Below, one piece after another: positions 1 through 5,807 of a stretch of 5,807 nt of DNA. Both the position numbers and the translations under genes were made by a program. This stretch comes from Verrucomicrobia bacterium 12-59-8. GTDB taxonomy: Bacteria > Verrucomicrobiota > Verrucomicrobiae > Verrucomicrobiales > Verrucomicrobiaceae. Location: positions 16,442 through 22,248 of the forward strand of contig NCCR01000109.1 of the NCBI GenBank assembly GCA_002279765.1. The letters are read 5' to 3'. The stretch's first letter is position 1, and every line of letters begins with the position of its first letter. The notes below the pieces were generated by a model. That model had not been told where the DNA came from. It ran no database searches and saw nothing but the letters and a program-made list of their open reading frames with translations.

Positions 1-1313
1 GTGGCCATGAAGAGAATAAAGAACTGCTCAGCCATCAGTCCCGGAAACCCGCACATGATTTTGACAAAGCCAGCCATCAAGGCGGCCTGCAGAAGGCTGA
101 AGCCAAAGACCTGCCCTACTTTGGTAAGCAGGTAGGCGGGTGGAGAAAGACCGGCACGCAGCTCTTTGGTAAGCACCTGGCGCTCCTTGGCGATTTCGCG
201 GGCGGCATTGTTGGCCCCCATCAAGGTCAAGAGGATGACCTGAAACATGCTGAGCCCCCCAACGAGGGAGGACACTTGAAAAGATTCGGTGAGGTACTGC
301 AGACGCTCCGCCAGATTTTCGACGACGTTGGTTTGGACATGCAGCGAAAGGCGCTTGACCTCCGGCAAGCCCTTGAGGGCAAAAACCGCCACCAACAGCG
401 GAAAGGAAATCATGAGGACCAGCTGCAGCCAGAGCTGACCCTTGTCCAGCCACAGCAGGCTCATCTGCCGCAGACTGAGGGTCCAAAACTGTCTGAGACT
501 GGACGCTGGTCTGGCGGACTTGATCGGCACAGGAGGTGAAAGCGGCTGCTGCTCAAGCCCAAGCACATCCATGGGCCCGTAACTACCAGCATATTGGTAG
601 ATGTCCTCCAACGCTGACTGGCCAAAGTAACCGAGCATACGATCCGGCGGACCCGCAAATAGAACCTGCCCTTGATTCAGCAGCACAACCTGGTCACAGA
701 CATGCAGATTGGCGATGGCATGGGTCACGATGACAATATTCTTGCCGCTCTGCTTCGCGAGATCCGCAAGCCAGTGCATCAATTCACGCTCCGAGTGTGG
801 ATCAAGGCCGCTTGTCAATTCATCCAAAAACAGAAAAGCAGGATCACCAAGCAGTTCCTCAGCCAGCGCCAGTCGCCTTAACTGCCCCCCGGAGAGCGTG
901 GCAATCTTCTGATTCATCACCCCATCAAGCCCTGTCAGATTCACCACCCGGGCCAGCCAGTCGAGGCTCTCTCGCGAAGATATTTTCCCCAAGCGCAGAG
1001 CCAACGCCGTATCCAACGCCTCCAACACGGTCGTTTCAATGTGGAAAGCCGAAAACTGCGGTAGGTAGCCGATGGCCAGTGGGTACTGTGCTTTTAGTAC
1101 GGCAGGCGCATGCCCATCAAGCAAGACACAGCCTGAAGAAGCCGGAATGATTCCCGACAGAATCTTGAGAAAGGTACTTTTACCACAGCCCGAAGGTCCA
1201 ACCACCGCCGTGAAAGTTCCCGCAGGAAAAGCAACCGCAGCATTCTCAATGAGAAAGCGCGGAGAAGAAGCCAGTCCAGGCACGACGAAGGATAGGCGTC
1301 GTGTTTCAATCAT
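1..1313 (-). CDS. ABCG-type ABC transporter, ATPase fused to permease (3' end cut by window edge)
   Basis: The frame is open from ATG at 1313 to the left edge, giving 437 codons with no stop, so the C-terminus lies outside. The ATPase comes first: Walker A GPSGCGKST (residues 39-47), Q-loop LPQ (84-86), signature LSGGQLRR (140-147), Walker B FLFLDE (160-165) with the catalytic Glu, D-loop SGLD (168-171) and H-loop His198. All catalytic elements are intact. A permease follows, with hydrophobic segments near 292-312, 350-367 and 396-418. Between the last two is an amphipathic stretch rich in charged residues (AKERQVLTKELRAGLSPPAY), as in ABCG/ABC2-type exporters. The ATPase-then-permease order is that of ABCG half-transporters, which dimerise in the inner membrane and usually export. 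The substrate cannot be read from the sequence. An in-frame TGA lies 18 bases upstream of this ATG, which fixes the start; no Shine-Dalgarno is visible. It follows the Pro/Gln-rich membrane protein gene by 42 bases, probably in one operon. Confidence 0.93.
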   Translation of the reverse strand, partial: MIETRRLSFVVPGLASSPRFLIENAAVAFPAGTFTAVVGPSGCGKSTFLKILSGIIPASSGCVLLDGHAPAVLKAQYPLAIGYLPQFSAFHIETTVLEALDTALALRLGKISSRESLDWLARVVNLTGLDGVMNQKIATLSGGQLRRLALAEELLGDPAFLFLDELTSGLDPHSERELMHWLADLAKQSGKNIVIVTHAIANLHVCDQVVLLNQGQVLFAGPPDRMLGYFGQSALEDIYQYAGSYGPMDVLGLEQQPLSPPVPIKSARPASSLRQFWTLSLRQMSLLWLDKGQLWLQLVLMISFPLLVAVFALKGLPEVKRLSLHVQTNVVENLAERLQYLTESFQVSSLVGGLSMFQVILLTLMGANNAAREIAKERQVLTKELRAGLSPPAYLLTKVGQVFGFSLLQAALMAGFVKIMCGFPGLMAEQFFILFMA

Positions 1314-1355
1314 AGGCAGTAATCAGACCCAGTGAACCAGTTAACTCTGCAGTCA

Positions 1356-1925
1356 TCAGCTTTTGCGGCAAGAGTTGGCATAGATGACCCCACCCGTACG
1401 AACTTCGAGTTCCAACTGGTAACGTTGACCTTTGTCGAAGACGGACTGGCCGCTGTTGTCAGGAATAAGGATGGGCAGAATTCGACCCGTGGACTGACTG
1501 CGGAAGGAGAACAAGCGGCCTTTTCCCAAATCACCGCCCAGGTCGGCATCTAGGATGAGCTCGGCGCGGAAGCGGGATCCGAGAACGGCTTCGTGGTTGC
1601 GCAGGTAGGATTCAATGGGGAATTCCTCCAGGGTGCGGAGCGGGTCTGCGCCTGTCTTGAACAGCATGAAGCCCCCGATGGCCAGGGCCACCGCTCCAAA
1701 GGCACCCAGCAATGCCCAGAGCCAGGCTTTGCTTTTCTGCTGGCCTTGGTGCGGGGGATACCATGCGGGGGACTGCTGCCCGACCGGACTGTTCCATGCC
1801 TGCTGGGGATGGGGCTGGTATCCTGGGGGAGGCGCTGCGAATGGCTGCTGCCAGGCTGGCGGCGGCTCGGGTGCGTAAGCTGGCTGGGACTCGTCTGTCT
1901 GGTAAGGATGTTCGGGAGCGGGCAT
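1356..1925 (-). CDS. Pro/Gln-rich single-pass membrane protein of unknown function
   Basis: From ATG at 1925 this encodes 189 residues. Residues 1-63 are low-complexity and rich in Pro, Gln, Tyr and Trp, with no Cys. Residues about 67-89 form one hydrophobic segment (AWLWALLGAFGAVALAIGGF) preceded by KSK, which predicts a cytoplasmic Pro-rich tail and an exported C-terminal domain. Residues about 100-189 are a compact domain with alternating beta-type stretches (FRAELILDADLG, GRILPILIPD, YQLELEVRTGGVIYA). It recalls a small OB-like barrel, but this is shape resemblance only. The family is not recognised. The ABC transporter starts 42 bases downstream, so a role as a partner is possible but unproven. 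The start is uncertain: the same frame stays open upstream to 2102 (TTG at 2060, ATT at 2099), but that extension is rich in Pro and Cys and reads like a shadow. A better-looking frame covers 1948-2049, so the true N-terminus may have been split off by a frameshift. Confidence 0.72.
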   Translation of the reverse strand: MPAPEHPYQTDESQPAYAPEPPPAWQQPFAAPPPGYQPHPQQAWNSPVGQQSPAWYPPHQGQQKSKAWLWALLGAFGAVALAIGGFMLFKTGADPLRTLEEFPIESYLRNHEAVLGSRFRAELILDADLGGDLGKGRLFSFRSQSTGRILPILIPDNSGQSVFDKGQRYQLELEVRTGGVIYANSCRKS

Positions 1926-1947
1926 GGGGGATTGGAAGGGAGGTAAG

Positions 1948-2049
1948 TTATTTGCCTGCGGCAAAATTATTTGGGGGCTCTTTTCTGGCGGTGGCGGCAT
2001 CCAAGGACATGCCCCAGGCTTTGGCAATGTCTTCGGCGGGCAGGGGCAT
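1948..2049 (-). CDS. 33-residue small ORF, possibly the displaced N-terminus of the Pro/Gln-rich membrane protein
   Basis: ATG at 2049 opens 33 codons ending in TAA (1948-1950). The peptide begins MPLPAEDIAKAWGMSLDAAT and ends in NNFAAGK. It has a balanced composition with a plausible short helix, unlike the Pro/Cys-rich translation of the overlapping frame. I counted 14 of 33 codons starting with G here, against 5 of 36 in the overlapping frame over the same DNA, which favours this frame as the coding one. Dropping one A at the terminal AAA would continue it as GNNLPPFQSP into the membrane protein. It could be the broken or recoded 5' end of that gene, or a separate tiny gene ending 22 bases before the ATG at 1925. 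A frame-specific signal is present, but the length is too short to be sure. No Shine-Dalgarno lies directly before this ATG. Confidence 0.4.
   Translation of the reverse strand: MPLPAEDIAKAWGMSLDAATARKEPPNNFAAGK
1951..1965 (-). other. Small perfect hairpin next to the small ORF's stop codon
   Basis: TTTGCC and GGCAAA form a 6-base-pair stem with a 3-base loop. The stem directly abuts the TAA (1948-1950) of the 33-codon ORF and sits where the reading frame would have to change. It has no following U-run, so it does not look like a terminator. It is short enough to be chance. Confidence 0.3.
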
Positions 2050-2105
2050 GCGTTGTTCAACGTGGATTTAGTCGAGTTAGCGATTGCCGACCTGAAAATA
2101 TTTCA

Positions 2106-2115
2106 CACCTCCTTT
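2106..2115 (-). promoter_or_regulatory. Strong Shine-Dalgarno sequence without an ATG
   Basis: The minus strand reads AAAGGAGGTG, an almost full match to the anti-Shine-Dalgarno end of 16S rRNA and by far the best such site seen in the window. No ATG follows at the usual distance. GTG at 2106-2104 overlaps the site and would give only nine codons (ending TAA at 2077-2079). An ATT at 2099-2097 has 8-base spacing from GGAGG and is in the frame of the Pro/Gln-rich membrane protein, with no stop between. The site probably served, or serves, that gene. Confidence 0.6.
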
Positions 2116-2126
2116 ATACATCCGCT

Positions 2127-3104
2127 TCAAGGCGTATAATAAAAAGGAACAGAAAGAATTTTATCATCGGCGACCACATGAATGCTTCCTGTTAAAGGAA
2201 TTGCAGAATGCTTCCGCATTCCAATTGCGATAACACCATCCCGTTCCTTGACGCAATTTAAATGCTCGATAGCCGCAGGACTGTTATGATCTATTATAAT
2301 TTTTGCCTCACCCATGAATTTATATCTCAAATGTTGCGTGGTTTTCCAGGCTTCGGCACCAATAGTTATGAATGTCGGGTCGCTCCAAATTTCCTCGGTA
2401 GCAAACTGACTCCTGCCAACGACGGGGAGATCGGCGACGATGATTCCCGTATTTGTTGTTACTTTTATCGGAAGGTGATACACAAATTCGCCATATATTT
2501 TTTCCAATCCCTCTACTTGGAGGTGTATTAGGCCGGTGTTGGACGAAGAAATCTCGATTGACGTCTTCATGCCAGGAAAATTGGCCTTCGCTTCAATTGC
2601 CTCGATCACTCTTTTCGAGCCAGTCGTCAGATGTATCTCATAAGACTCTTTAGACCGCACTGCCTCAAATGAAGGTGAAATGATGACCCTCCGTGGAGAC
2701 ACCATTAAATCGCTTGTCACATTATAGTTCAAAACGAAATCCTTGTTGAACTGCTCCGCACCGTGAACCAATACCAGCATAACCTTCACTGCGAACGAAC
2801 CGGATTGAACGTCTGGCACGTCCAGCTGAAAAGGAATATTGAGGCGGCCAAGGGGATCCAGCTTATCGCCAGCATTTTTGGCCAACGTTACGCAGCTACA
2901 ACTCGGGACCACAGCTTTGAGCACAACCGAACGATCTCCGACATTTTTAAGTCCAATCAGGAAAGGAACACGCGTATTGGGAGAAACATCAATTGTCTCT
3001 GGCATCTCGATTTTGAGATCTTCTCGAAGCCTTCCTAAGGCTGCGCGTCCACAACCGCAAAGGAGAACTGTAGTCGCCCACAAAAAAATGACGCATCGGT
3101 TCAT
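2127..3104 (-). CDS. DUF1573-like lipoprotein
   Basis: From ATG at 3104 this encodes 325 residues. The N-terminus is a lipoprotein signal: MNR, a hydrophobic run (residues 4-16) and the lipobox LCGC with the lipidated Cys at 18. The next part (about 35-130) matches the DUF1573 pattern of an Ig-like fold: a beta stretch with LKNVGDRSVVLKAVVPSCSC, that is, an Asn-Val-Gly turn followed by a Cys pair at 69 and 71. The usual family motif is SCGCT; here it is SCSCV. Residues about 135-235 and 240-325 look like further all-beta domains. No enzyme motif is seen. DUF1573 proteins are exported and their function is poorly known. An in-frame TTG at 3125 would add seven residues, but ATG at 3104 gives a cleaner signal peptide and has a weak AGG upstream. 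The gene lies 33 bases after the LolA-like gene and is the last of the exported-protein cluster. Confidence 0.85.
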   Translation of the reverse strand: MNRCVIFLWATTVLLCGCGRAALGRLREDLKIEMPETIDVSPNTRVPFLIGLKNVGDRSVVLKAVVPSCSCVTLAKNAGDKLDPLGRLNIPFQLDVPDVQSGSFAVKVMLVLVHGAEQFNKDFVLNYNVTSDLMVSPRRVIISPSFEAVRSKESYEIHLTTGSKRVIEAIEAKANFPGMKTSIEISSSNTGLIHLQVEGLEKIYGEFVYHLPIKVTTNTGIIVADLPVVGRSQFATEEIWSDPTFITIGAEAWKTTQHLRYKFMGEAKIIIDHNSPAAIEHLNCVKERDGVIAIGMRKHSAIPLTGSIHVVADDKILSVPFYYTP

Positions 3105-3137
3105 AAACCTAAATAATGACTTCAAGGGACAATTGAA

Positions 3138-4067
3138 CTATTTCGATTTAAGGAGTGGGTGCAGATCCATGTCGCGTATTTCACTGGCATACGTCGTTGG
3201 AACACGGAAAGCTTCATCAGGGATGACTTGCTTTAGCAATTTAATCGAGTCCCTGTTTACTTGATACATTGGATAATGCGACGGGTCCATTCCAGGCGCC
3301 ACCACCTGATACTTTAATGGGATCTTAAAGATCTTGCCACCAGCTTTTAGTTCGTACCAGTCACTGAGCTCATGCTTGGCAAGCACCTTACCATTTCTAG
3401 TACTTTCCGCACCCACGATTTGAAGTGTATCAGCCTCAATCAGCACAGATCTCACCAAAGAATCACTTCGCTCAAATCTTAGGTTCAGCCCACTGGGCGT
3501 GCTCGATTGACCTCTGAAAAAAGGCAGAACCGCACCGACTAAAGTGGCTGAGTTGCCAAGATCGGGCATTACAAACGGATCATGCTTTTTCGCCTGCAAA
3601 AGATAGAGTGAAAGATAAAGTGGGTTATAGCGCAGTTTATTCTCAAACCGGAGTTTTGTGTAGGTGTCAGATAGGGTAGATGATATTGCAAGGGTGTTGC
3701 TAAAGATGTCCCAATGCCAATATGTAACGCCATCAAACGCTGACATCATCTCAAGCCCGCTTCCAGATGGCTCGCCTTTTTTGAATGATTTGTAGTAATA
3801 CTTGCCGTTTTGCTGGCAAAACTCCACCCTGCATTCCTGGTTTGCCTCGTCACGCTGAACCCACTCCATCGCTAAAGAAGGAATGGCTGAGGCTTGCTCA
3901 TGAACGTGAACAAGCAATTTCTGCAATTCTACAGTAGGAGCCACCGCGTTGGCAGAGACTTCCTGGGAGCACACGGACACCGAGGAGAGAAGCAATGTGC
4001 AACATGCGGCGAGATCCACTCGTCGATTAAAAACGAAAAAGCGAGAGTCTGCCAGGAAGTCTTTCAT
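3138..4067 (-). CDS. Exported protein, LolA-like (outer-membrane lipoprotein-sorting type) fold suspected
   Basis: From ATG at 4067 this encodes 309 residues. The N-terminus has RR at 15-16, a hydrophobic core (about 17-33) and a probable cleavage site near SANA (38-41), so the protein is likely periplasmic or secreted. The body is rich in beta strands, with SLAMEWVQRD, GKYYYKSFKKGE and then FDGVTYWHWD (111-120). That order of a strand followed by an aromatic 'DG..W' strand recalls the LolA/LppX-like exported proteins common in planctomycetes and verrucomicrobia. The end (YQVNRDSIKLLKQVIPDEAF, then a short tail) also resembles the closing stretch of such proteins. The assignment is by pattern memory and is tentative; no catalytic motif is visible. 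A longer frame starts at 4121, but it would bury the signal peptide behind 18 polar residues and overlap the upstream gene by 23 bases, so I reject it. With ATG at 4067 the gap to the upstream gene is 31 bases. Confidence 0.83.
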   Translation of the reverse strand: MKDFLADSRFFVFNRRVDLAACCTLLLSSVSVCSQEVSANAVAPTVELQKLLVHVHEQASAIPSLAMEWVQRDEANQECRVEFCQQNGKYYYKSFKKGEPSGSGLEMMSAFDGVTYWHWDIFSNTLAISSTLSDTYTKLRFENKLRYNPLYLSLYLLQAKKHDPFVMPDLGNSATLVGAVLPFFRGQSSTPSGLNLRFERSDSLVRSVLIEADTLQIVGAESTRNGKVLAKHELSDWYELKAGGKIFKIPLKYQVVAPGMDPSHYPMYQVNRDSIKLLKQVIPDEAFRVPTTYASEIRDMDLHPLLKSK

Positions 4068-4098
4068 AGAGTATAGCAGATTTTGGGAATTATATTTA

Positions 4099-4476
4099 CT
4101 ACTGTGACGGTGGTGCCCCATCTCTACAACTAGTAGTAATAGTCTTGCTCGCCCCGCAACGGACGTTTTGTACAGTGTCGCAAGTTGATGATTCTACCCA
4201 ACCTGATATTTGAAAGCCACAGCCTGAGCCTCCTATCCTAGCGCTGATGCCACCACCAGAGCCATCGGTTTGGGGTTGGCACCCAGTCCAAGCTTTGGAA
4301 ATATTAAGAAGAAGCCAGTAATCATGACAATCGTAATTGCAGCTGCCGGACTGGCCATTGCATTCAGGTATCGAACTCAATGAGTCAGTCCGGCTCAGGA
4401 TAAGCGCGGCACAGAACAGCAGGCCGAGCAGCGCTCCAGATTTTTTTGTAATGGCAGGTATTGTTTTCGATTTCAT
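4099..4476 (-). CDS. Small secreted cysteine-rich protein
   Basis: This encodes 125 residues from ATG at 4476. The N-terminus MKSKTIPAITKK is followed by a hydrophobic run (14-28), a standard signal peptide with cleavage probably near residues 30-36. The Cys at 22 sits inside the signal, and Phe at -1 rules out a lipobox. The mature part holds eight Cys (39, 46, 50, 66, 86, 99, 107, 117), an even number that fits four disulfides in a small oxidised domain. It also has a Gly/Ser-rich middle (DGSGGGISARIGGSGCGF). I do not recognise the family. It sits between the RHS-like and LolA-like genes in the same direction. It might be a secreted structural or adhesive peptide or an effector; the sequence does not decide. 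There is no Shine-Dalgarno: the 24 bases before the start contain no G on the coding strand. Confidence 0.82.
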   Translation of the reverse strand: MKSKTIPAITKKSGALLGLLFCAALILSRTDSLSSIPECNGQSGSCNYDCHDYWLLLNISKAWTGCQPQTDGSGGGISARIGGSGCGFQISGWVESSTCDTVQNVRCGASKTITTSCRDGAPPSQ

Positions 4477-4478
4477 AT

Positions 4479-4502
4479 GGGGTGTGGGGGTATGTGGGTG
4501 TG
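4479..4502 (-). other. G-free, C-rich leader before the cysteine-rich protein gene
   Basis: On the coding strand these 24 bases consist almost only of C and A, with one T and no G. They end two bases before the ATG at 4476. The plus strand therefore carries G-runs of 4, 5 and 3. Ribosome binding by Shine-Dalgarno pairing is impossible here. It fills most of the 50-base gap after the RHS-like gene. Confidence 0.6.
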
Positions 4503-4526
4503 AAAAAATGCTTTTCTATATTGAGA

Positions 4527-5807
4527 TCAATTCATTCCTGGATATTCGCGGACCAAGGTGCCATTCTTATAAACCTTATAAATTCCGTTCTGGTAAGTCC
4601 GCGTGTAATCCCCATTGGACTCCCTTATTAGTTCCGCTTTGGCATTATAGTTTGCGTTGTAGGAAATAGCTGGAACATCGCCGGAACCTTGGCGAAGCTC
4701 AATTTTCCGCAACATCTTGCCGCCTCCGGGTAGCATAGTGAAAATGTATTCTTTCATACCCCCATTTGGCAAAATTTCCTTCCATCCAACGGGTGTGCCT
4801 ATTTGGAAATTTTGAACGATCAAAGGCTCTCCTTTCTTATCATATTGAATGATTTTTGGCGACAGAATCTTCTCATGCTCACCGATTCTGATTGTCTCAG
4901 AGTTGATCACTTCGTACGTGATGTCGTTGATCTTTTTCAACCAGCCTGTATGACTAAGCCAAGCATAACTCGCCTTTTGCCCGGATTCTTTTGTGGTGAC
5001 CTCAAGATGTTCTGTTTCATCCGCTTCAGAAGCTCTATCAAGCTTGAATTGATTTGAGTTAACACAGATTTCCGAGACATACCCACTGCCCAACGCTTTA
5101 TCAACCTTTGAGAGATATCCGCCAGAAAGCGGCGGAGGCGAAAAGTAGTTTATTGTGGCCAGCAAAGGCTCGCTTCCATTTTTGCCACCCGCCTGAAGAA
5201 CCTTCAGCCGTTCCTGCCCATCAATTTTTTCGCGGGAGAAGCGAACCAATTCCTTTCCCGTCTCGTCATAAATGCCCTTACATTTGCCGTCATCGTCGTA
5301 GCGCCAACTGAGCGTAGTGTTCGAGGCTTTATCATGCAGATCTCGCAATCTGCCATCTTGAAAACGATACTCTTGCCCGTCATAGCTGAGTCTGATTGAA
5401 TCATGGACAAAGTCCACTTTAGCAAGTTCATCGCCCATCCCGAACTGGTTTTCTCCGCTACGAGGCATTGTTATTTTTTGACCGCTCGGCAAGATAAAAC
5501 AGGCAACTTCCTCCGACTCTAAATAGACATGCGAATCCAGTACTGCCAACTTCCAGCCTGGCGGCAAACCGCCGAAAACATTTGTAGTCGGCTCTGTTGC
5601 AAACACCAAATTTAAAGGGATGGCGAATTTTGAATCTTTTCCTTGGATACTTCCTAGCCCCCACTTTAGTTCAAGGAATCCGCTTGAAGTGTGTCTGGCA
5701 TGATACTTAGGCCCTAATGTGAATTCCTCTGTAGCCGAGACTGCACACACAGCAAGTGTAGCGATATAAATGAATCCTAACAGAAACTCAGATTTCTGAG
5801 GAAGACG
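4527..5807 (-). CDS. Short secreted RHS/YD-repeat-like protein (5' end cut by window edge)
   Basis: The frame is open from the right edge to TGA at 4527-4529, giving 426 codons. The first in-window residues are RLPQKSEFLLGFIYIATLAV followed by CAVSA, which is a signal peptide with likely cleavage after VSA (residue 25). The true start is just outside, and GTG at 5750 lies inside the signal and is not a credible start. Downstream are RHS/YD-like stretches: YDGQEYRFQDGRLRDL (about 142-157), WRYDDDGKCKGIYDETGKEL (about 168-187), YDKKGEPL (about 322-329) and a closing YTRTYQNGIYKVYKNGTLVR (about 401-420). These are typical of beta-rich extracellular RHS shells. The protein is much shorter than classic RHS proteins (over 1000 residues) and lacks the conserved core-end motif and any C-terminal toxin, ending with its last strand. 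It is the first visible gene of the exported-protein cluster, with 50 bases to the next gene. The function is unknown; a surface or secreted binding protein is likely. Confidence 0.82.
   Translation of the reverse strand, partial: RLPQKSEFLLGFIYIATLAVCAVSATEEFTLGPKYHARHTSSGFLELKWGLGSIQGKDSKFAIPLNLVFATEPTTNVFGGLPPGWKLAVLDSHVYLESEEVACFILPSGQKITMPRSGENQFGMGDELAKVDFVHDSIRLSYDGQEYRFQDGRLRDLHDKASNTTLSWRYDDDGKCKGIYDETGKELVRFSREKIDGQERLKVLQAGGKNGSEPLLATINYFSPPPLSGGYLSKVDKALGSGYVSEICVNSNQFKLDRASEADETEHLEVTTKESGQKASYAWLSHTGWLKKINDITYEVINSETIRIGEHEKILSPKIIQYDKKGEPLIVQNFQIGTPVGWKEILPNGGMKEYIFTMLPGGGKMLRKIELRQGSGDVPAISYNANYNAKAELIRESNGDYTRTYQNGIYKVYKNGTLVREYPGMN

Noticed and set aside
28..486. A minus-strand frame of 152 codons inside the transporter gene
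   Set aside because: It overlaps the permease region in another frame. The transporter frame has clear family motifs and stays open across the same DNA.
1926..2060. Membrane protein starting at TTG 2060 (234 residues)
   Set aside because: The extra N-terminal residues are Pro/Cys-rich and look like a shadow of the 33-codon frame. No ribosome-binding site precedes this TTG.
2121..2134. Weak inverted repeat CGCTTCAAGGCG at the end of the lipoprotein gene as a terminator
   Set aside because: The stem is only three or four pairs with a wobble and there is no U-run on the minus-strand transcript.
2135..2140. TATAAT on the plus strand as a promoter -10 box
   Set aside because: It lies within the end of the lipoprotein gene, has no -35 element at 17 bases, and no plus-strand gene follows.
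276..2195. Several plus-strand frames of 60-120 codons opposite the ABC transporter and membrane protein genes
   Set aside because: They are shadows of the well-supported minus-strand genes. They have skewed composition, no domains and no ribosome-binding sites.
3105..3125. TTG at 3125 as the start of the DUF1573-like lipoprotein
   Set aside because: ATG at 3104 gives a shorter, standard lipoprotein signal with a weak AGG upstream; the TTG has no such site.
4068..4121. An 18-residue N-terminal extension of the LolA-like protein (ATG at 4121)
   Set aside because: It would overlap the upstream gene and place polar residues before the signal peptide. ATG at 4067 gives a normal signal sequence.
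5748..5750. GTG as the start of the RHS-like protein
   Set aside because: The frame stays open upstream and encodes the hydrophobic core of a signal peptide, so the start lies beyond the right edge.

Overview
The window looks like a piece of a Gram-negative bacterial chromosome, and most suggestively a member of the Verrucomicrobia/Planctomycetes group. This is inferred from a lipoprotein with a DUF1573-like domain, a short secreted RHS-like protein, a Pro/Gln-rich one-pass membrane protein and a near absence of Shine-Dalgarno sites before start codons. No marker gene settles the taxonomy. Every gene I can support lies on the minus strand, so transcription runs from the right edge to the left edge.

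The window has two parts. The right part (about 2127-5807) is AT-richer. It holds four closely spaced genes, in transcription order: an RHS/YD-like secreted protein whose start is cut by the right edge, a small cysteine-rich secreted protein, a LolA-like secreted protein, and a DUF1573-like lipoprotein. Gaps are 50, 31 and 33 bases. All four carry an export signal, so the likely operon encodes only cell-envelope or secreted proteins. None has a recognisable enzyme motif. This is the best candidate here for an undescribed system.

The left part (1 to about 2100) is GC-richer. It holds a Pro/Gln-rich protein with one membrane segment, then an ABCG-type transporter with a fused ATPase and permease that runs off the left edge. 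The two are 42 bases apart and probably co-transcribed.

The junction (1926-2126) is the oddest stretch. A near-perfect Shine-Dalgarno sequence has no ATG behind it. A 33-codon frame that looks coding stops just before the most credible ATG of the membrane protein. Either the membrane protein gene has a frameshift near its 5' end, or there is a small upstream gene, or a rare ATT start is used. No RNA gene, CRISPR array, insertion sequence or convincing terminator was seen, and no stretch over 300 bases lacks a gene.
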